Source: Ornithinimicrobium avium (lineage in GTDB: Bacteria > Actinomycetota > Actinomycetes > Actinomycetales > Dermatophilaceae). Taken from it: a stretch of DNA of 64,000 nt. A program made the translations under genes and the position numbers. Below, piece after piece: positions 50,721 through 58,119 of the stretch. Within the stretch, counting starts at the first letter, position 1; each line of letters opens with the position of its first letter. The notes below the pieces were generated by a model. It made no database searches, was not told where the DNA came from, and saw only the letters and a list, made by a program, of their open reading frames with translations. The stretch spans positions 3,472,001 through 3,536,000 of the forward strand of contig NZ_CP031229.1 in assembly GCF_003351765.1 (NCBI RefSeq), in the 5' to 3' direction.

Positions 50721-51431
50721 TCATGCCGGCGGGAGCGGGGAGTCGGGGTCCACGGAGCCCCCTGGCGGCTCCGCCTCGAGCAGACGGTCCCAGTCGGCCT
50801 CGAGCAGGTCGGGAAGACCGTCGACGACCAGGACGGAACCGGCTGTGCGCAGCTCGGCCACCCCGAAGCCGCCGGTGCGCACCGTCACGCACGGCGAGCC
50901 GACCCGGGCGGCGGCGGCCACGTCGTAGGGCGTGTCGCCGACGACGAGCGCCGAGCCGCCGCCGACCTTGCCCAGCGCAACCTCGAGGACATCCGGCGCG
51001 GGCTTGGACTCCTGCGCCTCCTCGCTGCTGGCGCGACCGCCCAGGGTGCCCGCCGGGAGGTCCAGCAGGTCGAGCACGTGACGGGTGAACTCCTCCTTGC
51101 CCGAGGTGGCCAGGACCACGGTGAGCCCGCGGTCGGCCAGGGCGAGGATGAGCTCTCGAGCCCCAGGGAGCAGGTGGACCTCGGGCAGGAGGTCGGCGTA
51201 CGCCTCCTCCCACCCCTTCCGGACCGCGTCGCCGTGCTCGTGCTCGGCACGGTCGCCGGAGACCGCGGCCACCAGCTTGTCGCCGCCCAGCCCGATCGCC
51301 CGTTGGATCCGCCACGCGGGCGGACGCAGACCCACCCGGTCGAACGCCCGGGTCCAGGCCACGGTGTGGTGGTAGGCGCTGTCCGCGAGGGTGCCGTCGA
51401 CGTCGAGGATCACGGTGTCCTGGTTGCTCAT
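50721..51431 (-). CDS. HAD-superfamily phosphatase
   Basis: A 236-residue HAD hydrolase. Motif I is VILDVDGTLADSAYHH with the nucleophile Asp and acid Asp, motif II is TVVLATSGKEE, motif III Lys is in EEAQESKPAPDVLEVAL and motif IV is ALVVGDTPYDVAAAARVG. The insertion between motifs I and II is a helical C1 cap as in phosphoglycolate or beta-phosphoglucomutase-like enzymes. The specific sugar phosphate substrate is unknown. The gene begins 15 bases after the XPB helicase stop, in the same direction, so it may be co-transcribed. Confidence 0.88.
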   Translation of the reverse strand: MSNQDTVILDVDGTLADSAYHHTVAWTRAFDRVGLRPPAWRIQRAIGLGGDKLVAAVSGDRAEHEHGDAVRKGWEEAYADLLPEVHLLPGARELILALADRGLTVVLATSGKEEFTRHVLDLLDLPAGTLGGRASSEEAQESKPAPDVLEVALGKVGGGSALVVGDTPYDVAAAARVGSPCVTVRTGGFGVAELRTAGSVLVVDGLPDLLEADWDRLLEAEPPGGSVDPDSPLPPA

Positions 51432-51446
51432 GGGCACCATCCCACC

Positions 51447-53177
51447 TCAGTGCACCGGCGGTGTCGCGTCCAGCGTGCCGAGCTCCTCGGCGTCCACGAT
51501 CCGGTAGGCGTAGCCCTGCTCGGCCAGGAAGCGCTGGCGGTGCGCGGCGAAGTCCGCGTCGACCGTGTCCCGCGCGACCACGGTGAAGAAGTGCGCGGTG
51601 CGCCCGTCGCCCTTGGGCCGCAGCACCCGGCCCAGGCGCTGGGCCTCCTCCTGCCGGGAGCCGAAGGTGCCCGAGACCTGGATCGCCACCGAGGCCTCGG
51701 GCAGGTCGATGGAGAAGTTGGCGACCTTGCTCACCACGAGCAGGTCGATCTCGCCCTCGCGGAACTGCCGGAACAGCTCCTGGCGCTGCTTCACCGTCGT
51801 CTCTCCGGTGATGAGCGGGGCCTCCAGCGAGTCCGACAGCTGCTCGAGCTGGTCGAGGTACTGCCCGATCACCAGGGTGGGCTCGCCGCGGTGGCGCTCG
51901 ACGAGCTGGCGCACGACCTCGTCCTTGGCCGGAGCGCACGCGGCGAAGCGGTAGCGCTCCTCAGGCTCGGCCACGGCATACGCCATCCGCATCGACTCCG
52001 GCAGCGTGACCCGGACCTCGACGCAGTCCGCGGGGGCGATCCAGCCCTGCGCCTCGATGTCCTTCCACGGGGCGTCGTAGCGCTTGGGACCGATGAGGGA
52101 GAAGACGTCGGACTCGCGGCCGTCCTCGCGCACCAGCGTCGCCGTCAGGCCGAGCCGGCGGCGGGCCTGCAGGTCGGCGGTCATCCGGAAGATCGGGGCG
52201 GGCAGCAGGTGCACCTCGTCGTAGAGGACCAGGCCCCAGTCTCGCGCGTCGAGCAGGTCCAGGTGCGGGTAGACGCCCTTGCGCCTGGTGGTGAGCACCT
52301 GGTAGGTCGCGATCGTGACCGGGCGGATCTCCTTGCGGGAGCCGGAGTACTCACCGATCTCGTCCTCGGTCAGGCTCGTGCGGTGCAGCAGCTCGTCTCG
52401 CCACTGGCGCGCGCTGACCGTGTTGGTCACCAGGATCAGCGTCGTGGTGCCCGAGCGGGCCATCGCACCGGCACCGACGAGGGTCTTGCCGGCCCCGCAG
52501 GGGAGCACGACGACCCCGGAGCCGCCGTCCCAGAAGCCGTCGACCGCCTGCTGCTGGTAGGGCCGCAGCTCCCACGGTGCGACCCCCGCGGCGGGGAACC
52601 CCGCGGTCTGCAGCGCGATCGGGTGCTTCTCCCCGTCGACGTAGCCGGCGAGGTCCTCCGCGGGCCAGCCGACCTTGAGCAGCTCCTGCTTGAGGTGCCC
52701 GCGCTCGGAGGGGTGCACGAGCACCGTGTCCTCGTCGAGCCGGTCGCCCACCAGCGGCGTGATCCTCTTGTGCCGCAGCACCTCGGCCAGGACCGCCCGG
52801 TCGGTGCTGCGCAGCACCAGCCGGGTGACCGGCTGTCCATCTGCGGAGCCGTTCCCGGTGCTCTGATCCTCGACGGGCTCCTTGAGCAGCGTCAGCCGCC
52901 CGTAGCGGTCCATCGTCTCGGCGACGTCCACGAGCAACGACTGCGGCACGGGGTAGCGGCTGTGCGTGATCAGGGCGTGCACGACCTGCTCGGCGTCGTG
53001 CCCGGCGGCGCGGGCGTTCCACAGCCCGAGCGGGGTCACGCGGTAGGTGTGGATGTGCTCGGGGGCACGCTCGAGCTCGGCGAAGGGCGCGATGTCGCGC
53101 CTCGCCGCCTCGGCGTCGGGGTGGTCGACCTCGAGCAGCAGGGTCTTGTCGGACTGGACGATCAGCGGGCCATTCAT
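51447..53177 (-). CDS. XPB/Rad25-type superfamily-2 DNA helicase
   Basis: A 576-residue bacterial XPB homologue, an ATP-driven DNA helicase or translocase linked to repair in other organisms. The N-terminal damage-recognition-like domain begins PLIVQSDKTLLLEVDHPDAE. Helicase motifs: LRPYQQQAVDGFW, Walker A VVLPCGAGKTLVGAGAM, DEVH box LVLYDEVHLLPAPIF, LGLTATLVREDGRE, and motif VI RQEEAQRLGRVLRPKG. The start at 53177 agrees with the usual family N-terminus and has TACCGT ten bases upstream; an in-frame ATG at 53210 adds 11 residues. Confidence 0.92.
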   Translation of the reverse strand: MNGPLIVQSDKTLLLEVDHPDAEAARRDIAPFAELERAPEHIHTYRVTPLGLWNARAAGHDAEQVVHALITHSRYPVPQSLLVDVAETMDRYGRLTLLKEPVEDQSTGNGSADGQPVTRLVLRSTDRAVLAEVLRHKRITPLVGDRLDEDTVLVHPSERGHLKQELLKVGWPAEDLAGYVDGEKHPIALQTAGFPAAGVAPWELRPYQQQAVDGFWDGGSGVVVLPCGAGKTLVGAGAMARSGTTTLILVTNTVSARQWRDELLHRTSLTEDEIGEYSGSRKEIRPVTIATYQVLTTRRKGVYPHLDLLDARDWGLVLYDEVHLLPAPIFRMTADLQARRRLGLTATLVREDGRESDVFSLIGPKRYDAPWKDIEAQGWIAPADCVEVRVTLPESMRMAYAVAEPEERYRFAACAPAKDEVVRQLVERHRGEPTLVIGQYLDQLEQLSDSLEAPLITGETTVKQRQELFRQFREGEIDLLVVSKVANFSIDLPEASVAIQVSGTFGSRQEEAQRLGRVLRPKGDGRTAHFFTVVARDTVDADFAAHRQRFLAEQGYAYRIVDAEELGTLDATPPVH

Positions 53178-53187
53178 CGTGGGGTCA

Positions 53188-53193
53188 ACGGTA
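53188..53193 (-). promoter_or_regulatory. possible -10 hexamer TACCGT for the XPB gene
   Basis: On the minus strand the hexamer ends ten bases before the ATG at 53177, implying a leader of only a few bases. Confidence 0.35.
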
Positions 53194-53290
53194 TGGGGTG
53201 TCGCGGGCATTCCTCCCGGTGCACCGGTGCCCCGACCCGGCCAGCCTGACGCGTTGGTCAAGCAGGTCGGTCATGCGCGAGGATGGGGTC

Positions 53291-54238
53291 ATGACGACGT
53301 CGTCCCCGCCCCTGCCGATGACCGTCCCGCTGCCCGGGATGCCCGAGCGCGTGACGATCTACGAGGTCGGGCCGCGCGACGGTCTGCAGAACGAGAAGAC
53401 CGTCGTCCCCGTCGAGGTCAAGGCGCAGTTCGTCCGGCGGCTGCTGGACGCCGGCCTGGACACCGTGGAGCTGACCAGCTTCGTGGCGCGCGACTGGGTG
53501 CCCCAGCTGGGGGACGCGGAGGACCTGCTCGACCTGCTCGGGCCGCTGGGCACCGGTCGCAACCGCCCGGTCCTGGTGCCCAACGAACGGGGTCTGGACC
53601 GGGCTCTGGACAAGGGGGTCTCGGCGGTCGCGATCTTCGGCAGCGCGACCGAGAGCTTCGCCCGCGCCAACCTCAACCGGTCGGTGGCCGAGACGGTCGA
53701 GATGTTCTCGGCGGTCGTCAAGCGGGCCCTCGACGCAGGAGCGTGGGTGCGCGCCTACGTGTCGATGAGCTTCGGCGACCCCTGGGAGGGGCCGGTCCCG
53801 GTGCGGCAGGTCGTCGACACCTCCCTGCGGCTGATGGACCTGGGCTGCGACCAGCTCTCCATCGGCGACACGATCGGGGTCGCGACCGCCGGGCACGTGG
53901 TGCAGCTGCTCGAGGCGCTCGACGAGGCCGGCATCGGACCCGACCAGTGCGCCGTGCACTTCCACGACACCTACGGGCAGGCGCTCTCCAACACGCTCAC
54001 CGCGCTGCAGCACGGTGTCCGGGTCGTCGACGCCTCGACCGGCGGCCTGGGCGGCTGCCCGTTCGCCAGGTCGGCCACCGGCAACCTGGCGACCGAGGAC
54101 CTCGTGTGGGCCCTCGACGGGCTGGGGGTCGAGCACGGCGTCGACCTGACGGCTCTCGTCCAGACGAGCAGCTGGATGGCCGAGCAGCTCGGCCGGCCGG
54201 CACCCTCCCGCGTCGTCCGCGCGCTCGCCGGCTCCTGA
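53291..54238 (+). CDS. hydroxymethylglutaryl-CoA lyase-like enzyme
   Basis: A 315-residue HMGL/DRE-TIM barrel lyase. The N-terminal IYEVGPRDGLQNEKTVVPVE matches HMG-CoA lyase (catalytic Arg-Asp), TVELTSFVARDWVPQL follows, and the C-terminal VDASTGGLGGCPFARSATGN contains the conserved Cys loop. HHs of the metal site are in CAVHFHDTYGQALSN. The reaction would be HMG-CoA to acetoacetate and acetyl-CoA, as in leucine breakdown; homocitrate-type relatives are less similar. It is read divergently from the helicase. Confidence 0.9.
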   Translation: MTTSSPPLPMTVPLPGMPERVTIYEVGPRDGLQNEKTVVPVEVKAQFVRRLLDAGLDTVELTSFVARDWVPQLGDAEDLLDLLGPLGTGRNRPVLVPNERGLDRALDKGVSAVAIFGSATESFARANLNRSVAETVEMFSAVVKRALDAGAWVRAYVSMSFGDPWEGPVPVRQVVDTSLRLMDLGCDQLSIGDTIGVATAGHVVQLLEALDEAGIGPDQCAVHFHDTYGQALSNTLTALQHGVRVVDASTGGLGGCPFARSATGNLATEDLVWALDGLGVEHGVDLTALVQTSSWMAEQLGRPAPSRVVRALAGS

Positions 54239-54290
54239 CCGCGTCCCGGCGCCGCCCGAGGGCGGTCACGAGCAGGAGCGCGGTGCGACA

Positions 54291-54296
54291 TACGCT
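54291..54296 (+). promoter_or_regulatory. -10 hexamer TACGCT, leaderless start of the M13 peptidase gene
   Basis: Seven bases separate TACGCT from the ATG at 54304. Confidence 0.5.
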
Positions 54297-54303
54297 GTCG
54301 CTC

Positions 54304-56280
54304 ATGCAGACCGGTATCGACCGAGCCCATCTCGACACGTCCGTGCGGCCCCAGGACGACCTCTTCGCCCACGTCAACGGGACCTGGCTGGCGACCGCGC
54401 AGATCCCGCCGGACCGGGCCCGCTACGGGTCCTTCGACATGCTGCGCGAGAACGCCGAGGCGGCCGTGCGTGCCCTGATCGAGCGGGCCGCCGAGCAGCA
54501 GCCGGCCCTCGAGACCCCCGCCGGCAAGGTCGGGGCGCTCTACGCCAGCTTCACGGACACCGAGCGCGTCGCGGCGGCCGGCCTCACGCCGCTCGTCGAG
54601 CCGCTGCGGCGGGTCGGGGGAGCAAGCACCAGCTCCGACGTCGTGCGGGTCGCGGCGGAGCAGGAGCGCGAGGGCGTCGACGGGCTGGTGCACGCCTGGA
54701 TCACCGCGGACGCGGGCAGCCCGGAGGACTACATCGTCTACCTGCACCAGGGCGGCATCGGCCTGCCCGACGAGGCCTACTACACCGACGAGGAGCACGC
54801 CGGCGTCCGCGAGGCCTACCGCGCCTACCTCGGCCGGCTGCTCGAGCTCGCGCAGCCGGCCCTGGCCGAGGCGGGCCTGGACCTGGGCGAGGACGCGGTC
54901 GGGCGGCTCTACGCCCTCGAGGAGCGGATCGCCGCCGCGCACTGGGACCGGGTCGCCGCGCGCGACGCCGTCGCCTCCTACACCCGGCTGACCCGCGAGG
55001 AGCTGGCCGCGCGCACCCCAGGGTGGGACTGGGACGCCTGGGCCGAGGGGCTGCAGGTGCCCGATGCCGCCCGGGCCGCCGTCGTCGCCCGCCAGCCGGA
55101 CGTCCTGACCGCCGTCGGTGCCGCGCTGGCCGAGGTGCCGGTGGCGGACTGGCGCACCTGGCTGACCGTCCGCCTGCTCGACGGGCTGGCGCCCTACCTG
55201 ACCGACGACCTGGTCGAGGCGCACTTCGACTTCCACGGCCGCACGCTCAGCGGCACCCCGACGAACAAGGAACGGTGGAAGCGCGGCGTGGCCCTGGTCG
55301 AGCAGCTGCTCGGCGAGGCCGCCGGCCAGATGTACGTCGAGGAGCACTTCCCGCCGCAGGCGGAGGAGCGGATGGCCGAGCTCGTCGCCAACGTCACCGA
55401 GGCGTTCCGGCGGCGGATCGGCGAGCTGGAGTGGATGGGCCCGGAGACCCGGGCGCGCGCGCTGGAGAAGCTGGCCGCCTTCCGGCCCAAGATCGGCCAC
55501 CCGCCCACCTTCCGGGACTACACGGCATACCGGCTCGACCCGCAGGACCTGGTCGGCAACGTGCGGCGCGGGTCGGCCTTCGAGACCGACCGGCAGCTGG
55601 CCAAGGTCGGCACGCCGATCGACCGCGACGAGTGGCTGATGACGCCGCAGACGGTCAACGCCTACTACCACCCGATGCTCAACGAGATCGTCTTCCCGGC
55701 CGCGATCCTCCAGCCGCCGTTCTTCACGGTGGACGCCGACGACGCCGTCAACTACGGCGGGATCGGGGCGGTCATCGCGCACGAGATCGGGCACGGCTTC
55801 GACGACCAGGGCAGCCGCTACGCCGGCGACGGGTCGCTGACCGACTGGTGGACGGAGGAGGACCGCGCGCGCTTCGACGAGCGCAGCAACCGGCTGGTCG
55901 AGCAGTTCGGCACCCTCTCGCCCCGGGACATCCCCGGCGGGCAGGCCAGGGTCAACGGCGGCCTGACCGTCGGCGAGAACATCGGCGACCTGTGCGGCCT
56001 GGAGCTGGCGCACCTGGCCTACGCGATCGCCACCGACGGCGCCGCCCCGGAGCTGGAGGGCTGGACCGGCGAGCAGCGCTTCTTCCTGGGCTGGGGCGCG
56101 GTCTGGCGCACGGTCTCCCGCGAGGAGGAGGCCCGCCGGCTGCTCTCGGTCGACCCGCACGCCCCGGCCGACCTGCGGGCCAACACCGTGCGCAACGTCG
56201 ACGCCTTCCACGAGGCGTTCGGCACCGTCGAGGGCGACGGCCTGTGGCTGGCGCCCGAGGAGCGGGTGCGGATCTTCTAG
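54304..56280 (+). CDS. M13-family zinc metallopeptidase (neprilysin-like)
   Basis: A 658-residue peptidase of full family length. The N-terminal cap domain starts RPQDDLFAHVNGTWLATAQI. The C-terminal catalytic part holds QTVNAYYHPMLNEIVFPAAI, the zinc motif VIAHEIGHGFDDQGSRYAGD (His493, Glu494, His497), the third ligand in NGGLTVGENIGDLCGLELAH (E-N-x-G-D), and DLRANTVRNVDAFHEAF near the end, the substrate-binding R-V-N-x2-F-like signature. There is no signal peptide, so unlike mammalian neprilysin it is cytosolic, as many bacterial members are. A terminator follows. Confidence 0.95.
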   Translation: MQTGIDRAHLDTSVRPQDDLFAHVNGTWLATAQIPPDRARYGSFDMLRENAEAAVRALIERAAEQQPALETPAGKVGALYASFTDTERVAAAGLTPLVEPLRRVGGASTSSDVVRVAAEQEREGVDGLVHAWITADAGSPEDYIVYLHQGGIGLPDEAYYTDEEHAGVREAYRAYLGRLLELAQPALAEAGLDLGEDAVGRLYALEERIAAAHWDRVAARDAVASYTRLTREELAARTPGWDWDAWAEGLQVPDAARAAVVARQPDVLTAVGAALAEVPVADWRTWLTVRLLDGLAPYLTDDLVEAHFDFHGRTLSGTPTNKERWKRGVALVEQLLGEAAGQMYVEEHFPPQAEERMAELVANVTEAFRRRIGELEWMGPETRARALEKLAAFRPKIGHPPTFRDYTAYRLDPQDLVGNVRRGSAFETDRQLAKVGTPIDRDEWLMTPQTVNAYYHPMLNEIVFPAAILQPPFFTVDADDAVNYGGIGAVIAHEIGHGFDDQGSRYAGDGSLTDWWTEEDRARFDERSNRLVEQFGTLSPRDIPGGQARVNGGLTVGENIGDLCGLELAHLAYAIATDGAAPELEGWTGEQRFFLGWGAVWRTVSREEEARRLLSVDPHAPADLRANTVRNVDAFHEAFGTVEGDGLWLAPEERVRIF

Positions 56281-56312
56281 CTTCCTCGTCCCGCGCGGTG
56301 ATCGTGCGGCGA

Positions 56313-56354
56313 GCCTGCGCCCGGCACGACCAGATGGTCGTGCCGGGCGCAGGC
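56313..56354. terminator. perfect 19-bp stem-loop between M13 gene and etfA
   Basis: GCCTGCGCCCGGCACGACC (56313-56331), loop AGAT, and the exact inverse at 56336-56354. It lies between convergent genes and should work in both directions. Confidence 0.85.
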
Positions 56355-56381
56355 GTCTCTCGCGGGTCTCCTCCGCGGGCT

Positions 56382-57344
56382 CTAGCCGAGCGCCTCGAGC
56401 AGCGCCGGCAGCACCTCGTGCATGTCGCCCACGACCGCGTAGTCGGCCTTGGTCATCATCGGGGCCTCGGCGTCGGTGTTGATCGCGATGATCGTCTTCG
56501 ACGAGGAGCAGCCCGCCCAGTGCTGGATGGCGCCGCTGATCCCGCACGCGATGTAGACGTCCGGGGCGATCCGGCTGCCCGTCTGGCCCACCTGCTCGTG
56601 GTGCGGGCGCCAGCCCAGGCTGGTGACCGCCCGCGAGACGCCCACGGCACCGCCGAGCCGCTGGGCCAGGGCGTCCACGTCGGAGAAGCCGTCCGCGCTG
56701 CCGGCGCCTCGGCCGGCGCCGACGACGACCCGGGCCGCGGACAGGTCGGCGGAGGAGTCGCCGCCCCCGCGCGCCTGGACCTGCTTGACCTGGGCCCGCA
56801 GGTCGGCGGCCGAGACCCCGGCCGTGAACGGGCGGTGCTCGGCCGCGCCCGGGGCCGCGGCCGCCGAGGCCTCGACCGCGTGGCCGGCCATCGTCAGCAC
56901 TGCGGGGCTGGCGTCCAGGCGCATCTGCTCGCGGACGGCGCCCCCGGCGACCTGCCGCTCGACCTCCAACGGGTCGGTGGAGGTGACCGAGAGGACGTTC
57001 GCCGCCATCGGCAGGTCGCGCCGCGCGGCGAGGTGGGCGAGCACCTCGGTGCCCCGCTCGGTTCCGCCGGCGAGCACGATACCCGCGCCGGACGCCTCCA
57101 GGCTGCGCTCGAGGGCGGTGGCCCAGGCGGCCGCGGCATAGCTCTCCAGCTCGGCGTCGGTCGCCTCGTGGACGACCGCCACACCCTGCTCGCGACAGTC
57201 GGCGAGGACGGCCTCGTCGACCCGGCCCAGCATCAGGGCCTGCACCTGCCCGGCCAGCGGCCGGGCGAAGGTCAGCGCCTCCCTGGACACCAGGTGCACC
57301 CGGCCCTCGTCGGGCTCGATCAGCACCAGCACCACGTTGCTCAT
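56382..57344 (-). CDS. etfA: electron transfer flavoprotein, alpha subunit
   Basis: The 320-residue alpha subunit binds FAD. The C-terminal FAD site is complete: VVGAGRGAGSADGF, GWRPHHEQVGQTGSRIAPDV, YIACGISGAIQHWAGCSSSK and IAINTDAEAPMMTKADYAVV. It carries electrons from flavoprotein dehydrogenases to the respiratory chain through ETF:quinone oxidoreductase. It overlaps etfB by four bases. Position downstream of the dimethylglycine oxidase-like gene in the same operon suggests that enzyme is its main donor; the acyl-CoA dehydrogenase could also use it. Confidence 0.95.
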   Translation of the reverse strand: MSNVVLVLIEPDEGRVHLVSREALTFARPLAGQVQALMLGRVDEAVLADCREQGVAVVHEATDAELESYAAAAWATALERSLEASGAGIVLAGGTERGTEVLAHLAARRDLPMAANVLSVTSTDPLEVERQVAGGAVREQMRLDASPAVLTMAGHAVEASAAAAPGAAEHRPFTAGVSAADLRAQVKQVQARGGGDSSADLSAARVVVGAGRGAGSADGFSDVDALAQRLGGAVGVSRAVTSLGWRPHHEQVGQTGSRIAPDVYIACGISGAIQHWAGCSSSKTIIAINTDAEAPMMTKADYAVVGDMHEVLPALLEALG

Positions 57345-58117
57345 GACAGCACTCCGATCTTGCGCAGGACCTCGACGACGGCCGGTGCGGCACCGGGTCC
57401 CTCGCCGAGCACGGTGACCTTGTTGGGCGTCGGGGGAGGCAGGCTCAGCCCCAGCGTCCCGCTGCCCCGCGGCGTGACCTCCGGGGTCACCGCCTCGACC
57501 GGGGCCTTCTTGGCGCGCATGCGCCCCCTGATGCTGGGGTAGCGCGGGTCGACGCCGCCCTCCAGCACCGTCGCCACCGCAGGCAGCCCGACCTCGTAGG
57601 TCTCGGTGCCCGCGGCCGAGCCGACGTGCAGGGTGGCCACGCCGTCGCTCACCGCGATCTGCTGGACGCCGGCGACCACCGGTCGGTCCAGCAGGTAGGC
57701 GAGCCGGATGCCGACCTGGAAGCTGCCCGTGTCGGCCGCGTCGTTGCCGACGAGGACGAGGTCGTATGCGGTGCCGCTGGCCGCCCGTGCGCGGACCACC
57801 TCGGCGATGGCGGCCGCGACGTCGGTGGGCCCGAAGGCCGAGGAGTCGGCCTCGACGTGCACGGCGTCGTCAGCGCCGACGGCGAGGGCGTCGCGCAGCT
57901 GCTCGACGGCGTCGTCGTCGCCGAGGGTCAGGACGGTGACCGAGCCGCCGGACTCCTCCACCAGGCTCACCGCGATCTCGACCGCGGCGGTCTCGTGGGG
58001 GCTCATCGCGTAGCCGGAGTAGCGGCCGTCCAGGCCGGTGCCGTCGGCGTTGAGCACCACCTCTCCGGTCACGTCGGCCGCGCGCTTGACGCAGACCAGG
58101 ACGTTGATGCTGGCCAT
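57341..58117 (-). CDS. etfB: electron transfer flavoprotein, beta subunit
   Basis: The 258-residue beta subunit begins NVLVCVKRAADVTGEVVLNA and includes MSPHETAAVEIAVSLVEE, DLVLVGNDAADTGSFQVGIR, and LPAVATVLEGGVDPRYPSIR, then GRMRAKKAPVE, the recognition loop for partner dehydrogenases. The AMP site is formed by this subunit. The ATG is two bases past the stop of the upstream flavoprotein gene, and its stop overlaps the etfA start. Confidence 0.94.
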   Translation of the reverse strand: MASINVLVCVKRAADVTGEVVLNADGTGLDGRYSGYAMSPHETAAVEIAVSLVEESGGSVTVLTLGDDDAVEQLRDALAVGADDAVHVEADSSAFGPTDVAAAIAEVVRARAASGTAYDLVLVGNDAADTGSFQVGIRLAYLLDRPVVAGVQQIAVSDGVATLHVGSAAGTETYEVGLPAVATVLEGGVDPRYPSIRGRMRAKKAPVEAVTPEVTPRGSGTLGLSLPPPTPNKVTVLGEGPGAAPAVVEVLRKIGVLS

Positions 58118-58119
58118 CT

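Noticed and set aside
49980..53249. Long plus-strand frame opposite the response regulator, HAD and XPB genes
   Set aside because: Same reason: a high-GC third-position artefact with His/Arg/Leu-rich composition.
53971..57393. Long minus-strand frame opposite the M13 peptidase
   Set aside because: The plus-strand M13 gene has all zinc ligands; the antisense frame has none and runs through the terminator.
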